Assembly: GCF_007004625.1 (NCBI RefSeq)
Contig: NZ_VIFV01000003.1
Location: 124,001 to 188,000 of the forward strand
Origin: Planococcus salinarum
Lineage (GTDB): Bacteria; Bacillota; Bacilli; Bacillales_A; Planococcaceae
Reading direction: 5' to 3'
Length of the DNA: 64,000 nt
Of this stretch, positions 33,962 through 44,282 are shown piece after piece. Within the stretch, counting starts at the first letter, position 1. Each line of letters starts with the position of its first letter. Under the pieces are notes generated by a model. It searched no databases. It saw only the letters and a list, made by a program, of their open reading frames with translations, and was not told the DNA's origin. A program made the position numbers and the translations under genes.

Positions 33962-34890
33962 CAAAAATCGTCTTTATGGGAACGCCTGCTTTCTCAGTTC
34001 CCATTCTCCGCATGCTTGTTGAAGAGGGCTATGACGTGATTTCTGTCGTGACACAGCCGGACCGGCCAGTTGGACGCAAGAAAGTCCTGACGCCGACCCC
34101 GGTTAAAGAAGAAGCGCTGCGACTCGGCTTGCCTGTCTATCAACCGCAGAAATTGAAAAACCCGGAAGAACTGCAGGTTGTCCTGGATCTGGAACCGGAT
34201 TTAGTGGTAACTGCGGCATTCGGACAAATTCTGCCGACTGAAATTTTGGAAACGCCGAAATTTGGTGCCATCAATGTCCATGCCTCATTATTGCCGGATT
34301 ATCGGGGGGGCGCGCCGATCCACCAGGCAATCATCGATGGCAAAACGGAAACCGGTGTAACCATCATGTATATGGTGAACCGTCTGGATGCCGGAGCTAT
34401 TATTTCACAAATATCTGTGCCGATCGAAAAGCACGACCATACCGGCAGCATGTTCGATAAACTCAGCGAAGCCGGAACGGAATTATTGAAAGAGACCCTG
34501 CCCTCCATTTTGGATGGCACAAACCAGCGCATTCCGCAGGACGAAACAAAGGTGACGTATGCCCGCAATATTTCACGTGAGCAGGAGCGGATTGACTGGA
34601 ACAGGTCTGCCGAAGAATTATACAATCAGGTGCGGGGACTCCATCCGTGGCCGGTGGCCTATACGAGCTTCAAGGAAGCTACGATGAAAATATGGTGGAC
34701 CGAAATAATCGAACCGGCGGCTACAGGAAGACCCGGCGAAGTAGTCAAACTGGCCGACGACGCCATCCATGTCCAGACCGGAAAAGGAATACTGGCCATT
34801 ACCGAATTGCAGCCGGCCGGCAAAAAGCGGATGACAGCGAAAGATTATTTAACCGGACCTAAAGTCCAGGTGGGAGATTTTTTTGAATGA
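33958..34890 (+). CDS. fmt: Methionyl-tRNA formyltransferase
   Basis: The 310-residue enzyme formylates Met-tRNA-fMet for initiation. [21 protein letters not shown] starts the Rossmann domain. [21 protein letters not shown] carries the catalytic Asn-His site and [16 protein letters not shown] the conserved Asp. The C-terminal OB-like domain covers about 205-310. It starts with TTG at 33958 overlapping the def stop and has GAGGAGGAAGAG upstream. Its ATGA stop overlaps the rsmB start. Confidence 0.94.
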   Translation: MTKIVFMGTPAFSVPILRMLVEEGYDVISVVTQPDRPVGRKKVLTPTPVKEEALRLGLPVYQPQKLKNPEELQVVLDLEPDLVVTAAFGQILPTEILETPKFGAINVHASLLPDYRGGAPIHQAIIDGKTETGVTIMYMVNRLDAGAIISQISVPIEKHDHTGSMFDKLSEAGTELLKETLPSILDGTNQRIPQDETKVTYARNISREQERIDWNRSAEELYNQVRGLHPWPVAYTSFKEATMKIWWTEIIEPAATGRPGEVVKLADDAIHVQTGKGILAITELQPAGKKRMTAKDYLTGPKVQVGDFFE

Positions 34891-36230
34891 AAAATAAAAA
34901 ATTGCAAGGCAATGTCCGCGACGCCGCATTTTCGATCCTTTGGGCTGTGGAAAACAAACAGGCTTACAGCAATCTGCTGCTGCATCAGACCATCGAAAGC
35001 TATGGCATCTCGGCAAAAAACCGCGGCTTGCTGACCGAGATAACTTATGGCACTTTGCAGCACCAAATGACTTTGGATTATTATCTGGAGCCTTTTTTGA
35101 AAGGGAAAGTGGAACCGTGGGTCAAAACGCTTTTGCGGATGTCACTGTACCAGATTGTTTATCTGGACCGCGTACCTTCCCATGCCGTAATCCATGAAGC
35201 TGTGGAAATCGCCAAAAGGCGGGGGCACGGGGGAGTCGCTTCCCTGGTGAACGGGGTGCTTCGATCCGTTCAGCGTTCGGGAGTGCGTTCGTTTAATACG
35301 ATTGCGGATCCGATTGAAAAAATCTCCATAGAGACCAGTCATCCGGCTTGGATGATCAAACGCTGGGCCGAGCAATTCGGTCTTGAAAAGACGCGGGAAA
35401 TGGCGTTGGAAAACAACAAAATCCCGTCCCAAACTGTTCGTGTCAATACCGTCAAAGCAACCGTCGATGAAGTGATTGAAATGCTCGAATCCGAAGGGCT
35501 CGAAGCGGTGCGCAGCAAAATCATCCCTGAATGTCTGGTGGTGACGGGGGGGCAACCGGCAAGGACCGTAACATTTGAAAAAGGCTTCATCACCATCCAG
35601 GACGAAAGTTCGATGCTGCCGTCCTATGCGCTTCAACTTGAGCCGGGGATGAAGGTCCTTGATATGTGTGCAGCCCCTGGAGGCAAAACGACGCATATCG
35701 CAGAAAAACTGGAAAACAAAGGCACGCTTCTTTCAATGGATCTGCATCCGCATAAGGTGAAGCTTATCCGGGAATCGGCAGACCGTCTGGGCCATTCCGT
35801 CATAGAAACCGAAGTGGGCGATGGCAAAAAGAGCGTGGAACGCTTCGGAAAAGAGCAGTTTGACCGGATATTGGTGGATGCTCCGTGCAGCGGCCTTGGG
35901 GTCATCAAACGGAAACCTGACATTAAATACACGAAAAAAGAAGATGATTTCAGCCGGCTGCAGGAAATTCAGATTGAATTACTGGATCAGGCGTCTCAAT
36001 TGCTGAAGCCGGACGGCGTACTGGTCTACAGTACCTGTACGGTCGACAATACGGAAAATCGTGGAACGGCTGAGAGGTTCCTGAAGGAACACCCTGAAAT
36101 GGAGAAAATCCAGGTTTCATTGCCCGAAGCGCTTGGTGTCAAACACACCGGCTTTGTACAGGTTTTCCCGCAGGATTTCGGAAGCGATGGCTTTTTCATC
36201 GCTGCCTTCCGCAAAAAAACAACCGATTGA
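34887..36230 (+). CDS. rsmB: 16S rRNA (cytosine-967-C5) methyltransferase
   Basis: This 447-residue protein has an N-terminal NusB-like RNA-binding domain (about 1-140) and a C-terminal SAM-dependent methyltransferase domain with [19 protein letters not shown] (motif I). Motif [20 protein letters not shown] contains one of the two catalytic cysteines and [16 protein letters not shown] the other. In B. subtilis rlmN comes next; here prpC follows directly after a 41-bp gap. Confidence 0.93.
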   Translation: MKNKKLQGNVRDAAFSILWAVENKQAYSNLLLHQTIESYGISAKNRGLLTEITYGTLQHQMTLDYYLEPFLKGKVEPWVKTLLRMSLYQIVYLDRVPSHAVIHEAVEIAKRRGHGGVASLVNGVLRSVQRSGVRSFNTIADPIEKISIETSHPAWMIKRWAEQFGLEKTREMALENNKIPSQTVRVNTVKATVDEVIEMLESEGLEAVRSKIIPECLVVTGGQPARTVTFEKGFITIQDESSMLPSYALQLEPGMKVLDMCAAPGGKTTHIAEKLENKGTLLSMDLHPHKVKLIRESADRLGHSVIETEVGDGKKSVERFGKEQFDRILVDAPCSGLGVIKRKPDIKYTKKEDDFSRLQEIQIELLDQASQLLKPDGVLVYSTCTVDNTENRGTAERFLKEHPEMEKIQVSLPEALGVKHTGFVQVFPQDFGSDGFFIAAFRKKTTD

Positions 36231-36271
36231 ATAATCAGCAATTCTAATTGATTTGGGATGAGGTGTAGAGA

Positions 36272-37024
36272 TTGTTGTTTCAATATGTCATGGAAAGTGA
36301 TACAGGAAAAAAGCGGGAAGTGAACGAAGACCGCGTGGCTGTTCTCAAAAGGACTGATGGTTTGATGCTGGCGCTGGTGGCAGACGGAATGGGCGGCCAC
36401 AATGCAGGGGATGTGGCCAGTGAAATGACGGTGACTGCGATGAGCAAGCATTTTCTGGAAGCCGACAGCGAAAATTTTGCTTCGGTGGAAAGCAAGAAAC
36501 GATGGTTGGATGATAAGGTCCAGCTTATCAATTCTGAAGTTTATAGTTATGCGGAAGGCCATCCCGAGTGTAAGGGCATGGGCACGACGCTGATTGCCGT
36601 TTTGATTGAAAACAATCTTTGTGTAGTCTGCCATATCGGCGACAGCCGTGTTTATAAGTTCAACGGCAAAGGAGAACAGGTCACGCGTGACCATTCCTAC
36701 GTCAATGTGCTTGTCGACAGCGGGGAAATCAGTGAAGAGGAAGCAGAAGACCATCCGAAAAAGAATTGGATCGTGCGTGCACTCGGAACTGAACGGGGAA
36801 TCGAGGGGGACATGGTCGAACTTGAACTCAGCGATTCTTCCTATTTATTAATTTGCACGGACGGTCTGAGCAATAAAGTATCGAAAGAAGAAATTGCAGA
36901 TATTGTCGCTTCACATTCAGCTTTGTCCCAAAAAGGGCAAGATCTCGTCGATCTTGCCAATGATAAGGGAGGAGAAGACAATATTTCGTTTGTGCTTCTT
37001 GCCCCGAAAGCTGGGGAGGTATAA
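36272..37024 (+). CDS. prpC: PP2C-type protein serine/threonine phosphatase
   Basis: This 250-residue metal-dependent phosphatase reverses PrkC phosphorylation. The PP2C motifs are present: SDTGKKREVNEDR, ALVADGMGGHNAGDVASE (metal-binding DGxGG), GMGTTLIAVL, HIGDSRVYKF, VTRDHSYV, LICTDGLSNKVS and GGEDNISFVLL. The start TTG 36272 follows GAGGTG. The gene is 2 bp from prkC, the usual kinase-phosphatase pair. Confidence 0.94.
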   Translation: MLFQYVMESDTGKKREVNEDRVAVLKRTDGLMLALVADGMGGHNAGDVASEMTVTAMSKHFLEADSENFASVESKKRWLDDKVQLINSEVYSYAEGHPECKGMGTTLIAVLIENNLCVVCHIGDSRVYKFNGKGEQVTRDHSYVNVLVDSGEISEEEAEDHPKKNWIVRALGTERGIEGDMVELELSDSSYLLICTDGLSNKVSKEEIADIVASHSALSQKGQDLVDLANDKGGEDNISFVLLAPKAGEV

Positions 37025-37026
37025 AT

Positions 37027-39000
37027 ATGTTGATCGGCAGAAACATCAATGGCCGCTATAAGATTCTTGAATTGATCGGCGGAGGCGGCATGTCGAACGT
37101 CTATCTGGCCCATGACATGATTTTGGACAGGGATATTGCCATTAAACTGCTGCGATACGATTTTTCAAATGAAGAAGAGCTGCGCAGGAGGTTTCAACGG
37201 GAAGCGTTGTCAACGACAAGCCTCGCACACCCGAACATCGTTAATATTTTCGATGTCGGGGAAGATGGCTCGATCCCTTATCTGGTCATGGAATATGTAG
37301 AGGGTAAAACGTTAAAAGAATACATAATCGAACATTCACCGATTGCGCCGGAACGGGCAGTTAAGATTATGAAACAATTGGCATCCGCATTGGCACATGC
37401 CCATCATAACCAGATTGTCCATCGCGATATCAAACCGCAAAACATCCTGATGGATGAGGAAGGAAACGTAAAAATTTCCGACTTCGGGATTGCAATGGCT
37501 TTGAGCGCGACTTCCTATACGCAGACCAATTCAGTGCTTGGGACTGTCCACTATCTTTCGCCGGAACAGGCACGCGGGGGCAATGCCACAAAGAAATCTG
37601 ATATTTATTCTCTCGGCATCGTCATGTACGAATTGCTGACGGGCAGACTGCCGTTTTCAGGTGAATCTGCTGTTTCGATCGCCTTGAAACATTTGCAGAC
37701 CGAAACTCCTTCACTTCGGGAAATCGTTCCCACCATTCCACAGAGCCTGGAAAATGTGGTGTTGAAGGCTACTGCCAAAAACGCTCAGCACCGCTACCAG
37801 TCCGCCGATGAGATGAATGAGGACCTGTCAACAGTGCTTTTGCCTGAACGACTGAATGAACCGAAATTCATGGCACCGATAGATGAAGGTGCCACCCGGG
37901 CGATGCCTGCCATTAAAGATTCTTCGCAATTTGTTAATGCGGATGAAACGATTACAAATGGTTCTTCGAAAAAACTTAATTCCAAGCCTGCCAAACAGGC
38001 GCCTCAGAAAAAAGAGAAGAAAAAAGGGCCTTGGATTGTGGGGCTTATGCTATTGCTTGTGATAACCGGCTTATCCGTCGCCCTTGCATTTCCGGATCTT
38101 TTTGGTCCACAGCAGGCAGCTGTGCCGGATGTGACAGGGATGGAACGTGACGAAGCAATAGAGGAACTGCGTGCGGCAGGCTTTGCAATCGGAGAAGAGC
38201 GGGAACGCCATTCTGAAGATATCGAAGAAGGCTCCGTCATCCGAACGATTCCGGAAGCCGGGAAACTGCGGAGTGTGGAATCCGAAATTCAATTGTATCT
38301 GAGCCTCGGCAAGGAATCATCCGAAATCGCCGATTATGTCGGCCGCAATATTGAACAGACGCTGGAATTGCTGGAATCCCGATTCCAGTCGGTCAACCAG
38401 ACGGAACAGTTTTCAGAAGAACCCGCGGGAACCATCCTGGAACAGAAGCCGGAGGCGGGAAGCGAAATCATTCCGAGCGAAACTGAATTGGAATTTGTCG
38501 TGAGCAAAGGGAAAGATATGCGTTCCGTTGCAAACCTGATTGGATACAACGAAGCGGATCTCAGTGAATATGCACGCTCGACAGGCTTCCATATCAATAT
38601 CGTCGGTGAAGAAGCATCTTCTGAGGCGGCTGCCGGAACAGTGCTGACACAAACTCCGGCACCGGACACGGAATTGGAAGCGGGAGGCGCAATTAACGTT
38701 GTGCTGTCATCCGGACCGCCGGAATTGCCGCAAAAAACCTACATTCATACTGTCAACATCCCGTATGAACCCGAAACACCTGCGGAAGAAGGCGAAGAGC
38801 CGGTAGAGCAGGTGGTTCAGATTTATATTCAGGACGAGACCAATACGATGGCCGAGCCGGTCGAGGAATTCTCCATTACGGAGGATACGGAGCGCCGGAT
38901 CCAATTGCAGATCGCTGAAGGAAATCGGGCGGTATACCGAATCCTGCGGGATGGCAGAGTCATTATTGAAGAAACCATCGAATATAATAATGTGGAATAA
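37027..39000 (+). CDS. prkC: Ser/Thr protein kinase with three PASTA domains
   Basis: This 657-residue one-pass membrane kinase senses muropeptides or cell-wall state and phosphorylates translation and cell-wall proteins. The kinase domain (about 8-275) has GGGGMSNVYLA, IAIKLL, HRDIKPQN and SDFGIA. A transmembrane helix at about 337-357 is followed by three PASTA repeats (about 363-428, 431-498, 499-567), each with the G-x-x-x-x-A-x-x-x-L pattern. A further 85-residue acidic extracellular domain ends the protein. The two-base gap from prpC suggests coupling. Confidence 0.95.
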   Translation: MLIGRNINGRYKILELIGGGGMSNVYLAHDMILDRDIAIKLLRYDFSNEEELRRRFQREALSTTSLAHPNIVNIFDVGEDGSIPYLVMEYVEGKTLKEYIIEHSPIAPERAVKIMKQLASALAHAHHNQIVHRDIKPQNILMDEEGNVKISDFGIAMALSATSYTQTNSVLGTVHYLSPEQARGGNATKKSDIYSLGIVMYELLTGRLPFSGESAVSIALKHLQTETPSLREIVPTIPQSLENVVLKATAKNAQHRYQSADEMNEDLSTVLLPERLNEPKFMAPIDEGATRAMPAIKDSSQFVNADETITNGSSKKLNSKPAKQAPQKKEKKKGPWIVGLMLLLVITGLSVALAFPDLFGPQQAAVPDVTGMERDEAIEELRAAGFAIGEERERHSEDIEEGSVIRTIPEAGKLRSVESEIQLYLSLGKESSEIADYVGRNIEQTLELLESRFQSVNQTEQFSEEPAGTILEQKPEAGSEIIPSETELEFVVSKGKDMRSVANLIGYNEADLSEYARSTGFHINIVGEEASSEAAAGTVLTQTPAPDTELEAGGAINVVLSSGPPELPQKTYIHTVNIPYEPETPAEEGEEPVEQVVQIYIQDETNTMAEPVEEFSITEDTERRIQLQIAEGNRAVYRILRDGRVIIEETIEYNNVE

Positions 39001-39014
39001 GAAGGAGGGAATTT

Positions 39015-39911
39015 ATGCCGAAAGGTCAAATAAGAAAAGCACTCAGTGGGTTTTATTATGTATTGGATGAAGACGGCAAGCGGTACATCCAATGCCGCGG
39101 CCGCGGGGTATTCCGCAACAGGCAGATCTCTCCGCTTGTCGGGGATTTTGTGGATTATAAAGCGGACAATGATTTGGAAGGGACTATTTTGCATGTCTAT
39201 GAACGCAAAAATGAACTGGTCCGTCCGCCGATAGCGAATATCGATCAGGCAATTCTTGTTTTTTCGGCCAAGCAACCCGATTTTCATCCGCTCTTATTGG
39301 ATCGCTTCCTGACAGCCATCGAATCTCACAGCATCAAGCCGGTCATTTGCCTGACCAAGATGGATTTGGTCAATAAAGACGAAAAACACAAAATTATGGA
39401 GTATATCGCTGATTACGAAAAGATCGGCTATGAAGTCATTCCCACTTATATCAACGACCCGAAACTCCAGCAGCGGCTCATGCCGGTTTTGGAAGGGAAG
39501 ACCAGCGTGCTGGCCGGCCAATCGGGTGTGGGGAAATCAACCATCCTCAATACGATTTTGCCGTCTCTCGAATTGAAGACAGATGATATATCCAAAGCCC
39601 TGAACCGCGGAAAACACACAACCCGCCATGTGGAATTGATCGAAGTCAACAGCGGTTTGCTGGCGGATACACCCGGTTTCAGTTCGTTCGACTTCGATAC
39701 CATGGAAAAAGAAGAGCTTTCGGGCTGTTTCCCGGAAATGGCGGAAAGGTCGAATGACTGCAAATTCAGGGAGTGTCTGCATTTGAATGAACCCAAATGC
39801 GCCATCAAAGCGGCTGTGGATTCCGGAGAGATACCGGCATACCGCTACAAACATTATTTGAAGTTTTTGGAAGAAATTATGAGCAGAAAGCCGAGGTATT
39901 CCAATGATTAA
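39015..39911 (+). CDS. rsgA: Ribosome small-subunit GTPase RsgA (CpgA)
   Basis: This 298-residue circularly permuted GTPase matures the 30S subunit. An N-terminal OB fold (1-65) is followed by the permuted G-domain: G4 LTKMD precedes G1 [14 protein letters not shown] (about 168) and G3 [11 protein letters not shown]. The zinc-binding tail has [14 protein letters not shown]. It is the last part of the prpC-prkC-rsgA group, known PrkC substrate region in B. subtilis. It overlaps rpe by 8 bp. Confidence 0.94.
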   Translation: MPKGQIRKALSGFYYVLDEDGKRYIQCRGRGVFRNRQISPLVGDFVDYKADNDLEGTILHVYERKNELVRPPIANIDQAILVFSAKQPDFHPLLLDRFLTAIESHSIKPVICLTKMDLVNKDEKHKIMEYIADYEKIGYEVIPTYINDPKLQQRLMPVLEGKTSVLAGQSGVGKSTILNTILPSLELKTDDISKALNRGKHTTRHVELIEVNSGLLADTPGFSSFDFDTMEKEELSGCFPEMAERSNDCKFRECLHLNEPKCAIKAAVDSGEIPAYRYKHYLKFLEEIMSRKPRYSND

Positions 39912-40569
39912 AATTGCACCGTCTATTTTAGCAGCGAATTTTGCGAAACTTGGAGAAGAAGTCGCAGAAGTTGAAAAAGCAGGAGCTGACTGGATTCATA
40001 TCGATGTGATGGATGGCCATTTTGTACCGAACATTTCATTTGGCGCAGTCGTCATGGAGGCCATCCGCCCGCTGACGAAACTGCCGTTTGATGTCCATTT
40101 GATGATTGAAAATGCAGACCGTTATGTGGAAAGCTTTGCAAAAGCGGGAGCGGATTATATCACCGTCCATGTCGAAGCAAATCCCCATCTGCACAGAACC
40201 ATCCAATTAATCCGTTCATTCGGCGTCAAACCGGGGGTCGTCTTAAATCCCCACACACCGGTGGAAGCGATTTTGCCGATTCTCGAAGACATTGACCTGG
40301 TCCTGTTTATGACAGTCAATCCCGGTTTCGGGGGACAGAAATTCATTGAGTCCGTCCTGCCGAAAGTGGAGCAGTTAGCAGCAATCATCAAAGAAAAAGG
40401 CCTGGACATCGATATCGAAATCGACGGCGGCATCAATGAAGAAACTATTGCCGCTTGTGCCAAAGCCGGTGCCAATGTATTCGTTGCCGGATCGGCGATT
40501 TATGGTCAGGAAGACCGCGCTGCCGCCCTTCAGCGCATCAAAAAGGCTGGGCAAGAGGCGATTCTGTGA
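39904..40569 (+). CDS. rpe: Ribulose-phosphate 3-epimerase
   Basis: This 221-residue TIM-barrel enzyme of the pentose phosphate pathway interconverts Ru5P and Xu5[33 protein letters not shown] (metal and catalytic Asp), [20 protein letters not shown] and [11 protein letters not shown] are all present. It is coupled to rsgA and its stop overlaps the thiN start (GTGA). Confidence 0.96.
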   Translation: MIKIAPSILAANFAKLGEEVAEVEKAGADWIHIDVMDGHFVPNISFGAVVMEAIRPLTKLPFDVHLMIENADRYVESFAKAGADYITVHVEANPHLHRTIQLIRSFGVKPGVVLNPHTPVEAILPILEDIDLVLFMTVNPGFGGQKFIESVLPKVEQLAAIIKEKGLDIDIEIDGGINEETIAACAKAGANVFVAGSAIYGQEDRAAALQRIKKAGQEAIL

Positions 40570-41207
40570 AGATCATTATAATAGCGGGAGGTCCGGCAAG
40601 CGAATTGCCGGACTTTTCAATATGGCCGGAGGATACTTTCATCGGTGTGGACGCAGGAACGATTGCCCTGCTGGATAAAGGGATTGTGCCGTCTGCGGCA
40701 GTCGGGGATTTTGATTCGGTATCAAAGGAACAATTCGAAAGGATGAAGAAGATTTTTCCGGATCTTCAACCGGCTTCTTCGGATAAAGACGAAACCGATA
40801 CCGAACTGGCGCTGATGGAAGCGATGGCCTACGATCCCGAAACCGTGATTATTACAGGCGTCACTGGCGGCCGCCTGGACCATTACATGAGTGCTTTGCA
40901 CGCGATATACGGCTTTCATCTGAAATATCCAGGCACCCAGTTTTTCCTGATCAATACGCAGAACCGCATCCGCTTTCTGGAAGCGGGCAGCCATAAGATC
41001 CTGCGGAACAACCGCTACCGTTATATTTCCTTTTATCCGTTCGCGGAGGAAATCGAAGGCTTCAGTTTGACGGGATTCAAGTACGAAGTGTCGGATGAAA
41101 CCATTCCATTCGGCTCCACCCGGTTCATCAGCAACGAACTCGAACAGTCGGGTGTTGTCTCTTTTATAGAAGGAAACTGCATGATGATCGAGAGTGCGGA
41201 TGAGTAG
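40566..41207 (+). CDS. thiN: Thiamine pyrophosphokinase
   Basis: This 213-residue enzyme makes thiamine diphosphate from thiamine and [43 protein letters not shown] and [15 protein letters not shown] form the N-terminal catalytic domain. [14 protein letters not shown] holds the conserved Gly-Gly-Arg-x-Asp-His. The C-terminal beta-sandwich spans about 125-213. The start GTG 40566 overlaps the rpe stop. B. subtilis places spoVM next; here a repeat element follows. Confidence 0.93.
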   Translation: MKIIIIAGGPASELPDFSIWPEDTFIGVDAGTIALLDKGIVPSAAVGDFDSVSKEQFERMKKIFPDLQPASSDKDETDTELALMEAMAYDPETVIITGVTGGRLDHYMSALHAIYGFHLKYPGTQFFLINTQNRIRFLEAGSHKILRNNRYRYISFYPFAEEIEGFSLTGFKYEVSDETIPFGSTRFISNELEQSGVVSFIEGNCMMIESADE

Positions 41208-41228
41208 TGGTATGTATATTGTATATAA

Positions 41229-41530
41229 CGCTTTGGCGCTATGGACAGTGCAAAGATTCTGCTCCTGCGCACTGCTCGTCGCAAAGGATGCGCCATCTTC
41301 GTATGGCGAACCTTGCCTCCCGTAATAAGACGAGAAGAGCACTCGTCTTTTGTCCGGTCGGCATTCGCCTGCTCCGAAGCCGCGCCTTTGCTTAGAGAAC
41401 TTTCTCGAGATATGGAGCAAAACAGCGTAGACGCCTGCGGGACCAGCGAAGTGGCGAGATCCACTCGGGCGAAGAGTCCGAGTTAGCTCGACGCGAGCCC
41501 GCGGCAAGCTTAGCTGTTTTGAGGAATATC
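41229..41530. repeat. Dispersed ~300-bp element, copy 1 (in the spoVM position)
   Basis: TTGGCGCTATGGACAGTGCA begins a segment that also occurs at 59585-59910, with small insertions and deletions. Its right half (41409-41530) is an imperfect inverted repeat: GATATGGAGCAAAACAGC at one end and GCTGTTTTGAGGAATATC at the other. The open frames in it are not conserved between copies. It lies between thiN and the convergent rpmB. Confidence 0.9.
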
Positions 41531-41578
41531 GCCTACTTAATTGTCTTTAATCTAAGTATAAAAAAATCTCCACGAAAA

Positions 41579-41612
41579 AATGCCAGGCTGACGATTGTCA
41601 GACCTGGCATTA
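41579..41612 (-). terminator. rpmB terminator
   Basis: On the minus strand AATGCCAGGTCTGAC and GTCAGCCTGGCATT pair, followed by TTTTTTCG. Confidence 0.9.
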
Positions 41613-41625
41613 TTCATGAGAACGA

Positions 41626-41814
41626 TTAAACGCGCTCAACTTTTCCTGATTTCATTGCTCTTGCAGAAACCCAAACACGTTTCGGCTTGCCGTCAACAAG
41701 GATGCGAACTTTTTGTAGGTTTGCTCCCCATGTACGTTTAGTCGAATTCATTGCGTGTGAACGAGCATTTCCGGCGCGAGCTTTACGTCCGCTGATTGCA
41801 CATACTTTAGCCAT
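41626..41814 (-). CDS. rpmB: 50S ribosomal protein L28
   Basis: This 62-residue ribosomal protein has [20 protein letters not shown], followed by the family core [14 protein letters not shown] and [20 protein letters not shown] precedes the ATG on the minus strand. As in Bacilli it is transcribed against the surrounding operons. Confidence 0.97.
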   Translation of the reverse strand: MAKVCAISGRKARAGNARSHAMNSTKRTWGANLQKVRILVDGKPKRVWVSARAMKSGKVERV

Positions 41815-42035
41815 GTAAGTACCTCCTCACAAGTGAAGCTGAAAATTATTATAGAATTTCAGTTCGTTTTTCATCTCACATACCTTAATAATTTACCATA
41901 CACATTTGCGGTTTGCAACTAATTTTCAATCCCTTTAAAGAAAAAAACCTTTACACCTGAAAACGTCCGCTTTTCTTATATAGGGGTTTGTTGTAGAATG
42001 AAAAGAGTGAAATAGGACTCAAGGAGGAATTCGTA

Positions 42036-42398
42036 ATGTCGATTGAAATTAAAAATGACTATGGTCAAATCGATATTTCCAACGATGTGATTGCCCAAAT
42101 AGCTGGAGGAGCAGCAATCGAATGTTATGGCATTGTCGGAATGGCGACGAAACATCAGATACGCGACGGCCTTACTGATATACTGAGAAAAGAGAATTTT
42201 GCCAAAGGTGTGATTGTCCGCCAGGAGGGCAGCGATCTGAATATAGATATGTATGTCATCATCAGTTACGGTACAAAAATTTCTGAAGTTGCCTACCAGG
42301 TTCAGTCCAAAGTTAAATATACAATTACAAAAACGCTTGGCATGCCGGTAAAGGCTGTTAATATCTATGTGCAGGGAGTTCGTGTCACGAACCCGTAG
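42036..42398 (+). CDS. yloU: Asp23/Gls24-family envelope stress protein (YloU)
   Basis: This 120-residue Asp23-domain protein contains the ISNDVIAQIAGGAAIECYGIVGMA block (the usual A-x-x-A-x-x-x-x-G-V pattern) and VNIYVQGVRV at the end. Members associate with the membrane and with alkaline or envelope stress; its genetic link to fakA is conserved. AAGGAGG precedes ATG 42036. It is 18 bp upstream of fakA. Confidence 0.9.
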   Translation: MSIEIKNDYGQIDISNDVIAQIAGGAAIECYGIVGMATKHQIRDGLTDILRKENFAKGVIVRQEGSDLNIDMYVIISYGTKISEVAYQVQSKVKYTITKTLGMPVKAVNIYVQGVRVTNP

Positions 42399-42416
42399 GA
42401 GGAGGAAGAAGCGGTT

Positions 42417-44069
42417 ATGAAGTCATTAAACGGAGTTAAATTCGCTGAGATGGTACAGATGGGGTCACATCATTTGTTCCAGAACGCGGATTATGTAGAT
42501 GCATTAAACGTTTTTCCGGTGCCTGACGGCGATACTGGAACGAACATGAATTTATCCATGACATCAGGTGCAAAGGAAACGGAAGCCAATGTGCAGGAGC
42601 ATATCGGCAAAACAGCTTCAGCCTTGTCGAAAGGTCTTCTGATGGGAGCGCGCGGAAATTCCGGCGTAATCCTGTCCCAGCTGTTCCGTGGATTCAGCAA
42701 AGCCATTGTAAATGAAAAGGAATTATCGGCAAAGCAATTGGCCGATGCTTTTCAGCATGGGGTTGAAACGGCATATAAAGCGGTCATGAAGCCTGTGGAA
42801 GGGACGATTCTAACGGTGGCGAAAGATTCGGCAGCCAAAGGAGTGGACCTGGCAAAGGACGAAATGGACATCATTGTGTTATTTGAAGGAATCGTAACCG
42901 AAGCAAAAGCTTCACTCGAAAGAACGCCTGACCTGCTGCCTGTTTTAAAGGAAGTCGGTGTCGTGGACAGTGGTGGGCAAGGCCTTGTATATGTATATGA
43001 AGGCTTTTTGGCGTGCCTGAAGGGCGAAGAGTTGCCCGAGAAGCATGTCAATAATTCCATGACTGACCTGGTCAGCGCGGAACACCACAAAACAATTGCC
43101 GGCTTCATGGATACTGCTGATATCGAATTCGGTTATTGCACCGAGTTCATGGTGAAGTTCGAAGACGACAAAAAGGAGTTCAATGAAGCGGCATTCCGTT
43201 CGGATTTAAGCGCTTACGGTGATTCGCTGCTCGTCATTGCAGATGACGAAGTGGCGAAAGTCCATATCCACTCCGAAGAACCCGGTAAAGTCCTTACATA
43301 TGGCCAGGATTACGGCAGCCTGATCAGTATGAAAATCGAAAATATGCGCCAGCAGCATATCGACATTGTCGGAGAAAATTTTAAAAAAGAAGGCAAGAAG
43401 CAGGAAACGAAACATCCGTATGCGGTCGTTACGATCGCGATGGGTGAAGGTGTCGTAGAATTATTGCGGAGCATCGGTGCTTCGTATGTAATCGAAGGCG
43501 GCCAGACGATGAACCCATCGACAGAAGACATTGTCAACGCCATCCGTTCGGTTTCAGCCGAGCGCGTGCTGATCTTGCCAAACAATAAAAATATTATCAT
43601 GGCTGCCGAGCAGGCGGCTGAGATTCTTGACATCGAAGCAGCTGTGGTGCCGACGAAAGATGTTCCTCAGGGAATGGCCGCTTTATTGGCATTCAATCCT
43701 TCAGCGAGCGTTGAAGAAAACCGCGTAACAATGACCGGCGCATCAAAACATGTTAAATCAGGTTCAGTGACTTTCGCTGTGCGGGATACATCGATTGATG
43801 GGATCACCATCAAAAAAGATGATTTCATGGGGATTTCAGAAGGCAAGATTGTCGTGTCGGATAAACGCCTTGAAAACGTTACAGAAGAATTGGTCAAAAA
43901 GCTTATCGATGCGGATTCTGAAATCGTAACGATTCTTTACGGAGAAGACGTTACAGAAGAAGATGCCGGGAAGCTCGGTGAATTCATCGAGTCACTGAAT
44001 GATGAAGTGGAAGTGGAAATCCACAACGGCAAACAGCCGCTTTATCCTTATATTCTTTCCGTGGAATAA
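42417..44069 (+). CDS. fakA: Fatty acid kinase subunit FakA (YloV; DhaL-like kinase)
   Basis: This 550-residue protein phosphorylates fatty acids bound by FakB so that they can enter phospholipids. The N-terminal DhaL domain (about 8-200) has NVFPVPDGDTGTNMNLSM with the Asp that binds Mg-ATP, and KGLLMGARGNSGVILSQLFRG. A middle domain and a C-terminal EDD-like domain follow (about 330-550). GGAGGAGG precedes the ATG. It lies directly after yloU and ends with a strong terminator. Confidence 0.92.
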   Translation: MKSLNGVKFAEMVQMGSHHLFQNADYVDALNVFPVPDGDTGTNMNLSMTSGAKETEANVQEHIGKTASALSKGLLMGARGNSGVILSQLFRGFSKAIVNEKELSAKQLADAFQHGVETAYKAVMKPVEGTILTVAKDSAAKGVDLAKDEMDIIVLFEGIVTEAKASLERTPDLLPVLKEVGVVDSGGQGLVYVYEGFLACLKGEELPEKHVNNSMTDLVSAEHHKTIAGFMDTADIEFGYCTEFMVKFEDDKKEFNEAAFRSDLSAYGDSLLVIADDEVAKVHIHSEEPGKVLTYGQDYGSLISMKIENMRQQHIDIVGENFKKEGKKQETKHPYAVVTIAMGEGVVELLRSIGASYVIEGGQTMNPSTEDIVNAIRSVSAERVLILPNNKNIIMAAEQAAEILDIEAAVVPTKDVPQGMAALLAFNPSASVEENRVTMTGASKHVKSGSVTFAVRDTSIDGITIKKDDFMGISEGKIVVSDKRLENVTEELVKKLIDADSEIVTILYGEDVTEEDAGKLGEFIESLNDEVEVEIHNGKQPLYPYILSVE

Positions 44070-44114
44070 CCTGTGGCAGATTATGCACCAGGAATTCCAG
44101 GCGAATAAAAACAT

Positions 44115-44158
44115 AAAGCCGGTGGCGAAAAGGGAAATCTTTTCGCCACCGGCTTTTT
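44115..44158 (+). terminator. fakA terminator
   Basis: AAAGCCGGTGGCGAAAAG and CTTTTCGCCACCGGCTTT form an 18-bp perfect stem followed by T5. Confidence 0.95.
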
Positions 44159-44282
44159 GATGGGGAAAAATCTATCCTTTCCGTTTTCGCGTGATAGGTC
44201 GTAAGCTTTATTTTCTTTGTCTAAAGCGTTCCTATCGTGTAAACTGAAGCTATACGCAAATAGAGAGAAAGGGGTTTGAGCC

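Noticed and set aside
41241-41486. Open frames inside the 300-bp element (for example one starting MDSAKILLLRTARR)
   Set aside because: The matching frame in the second copy is shifted and diverges in protein sequence, while the DNA structure is conserved. This points to a non-coding element.
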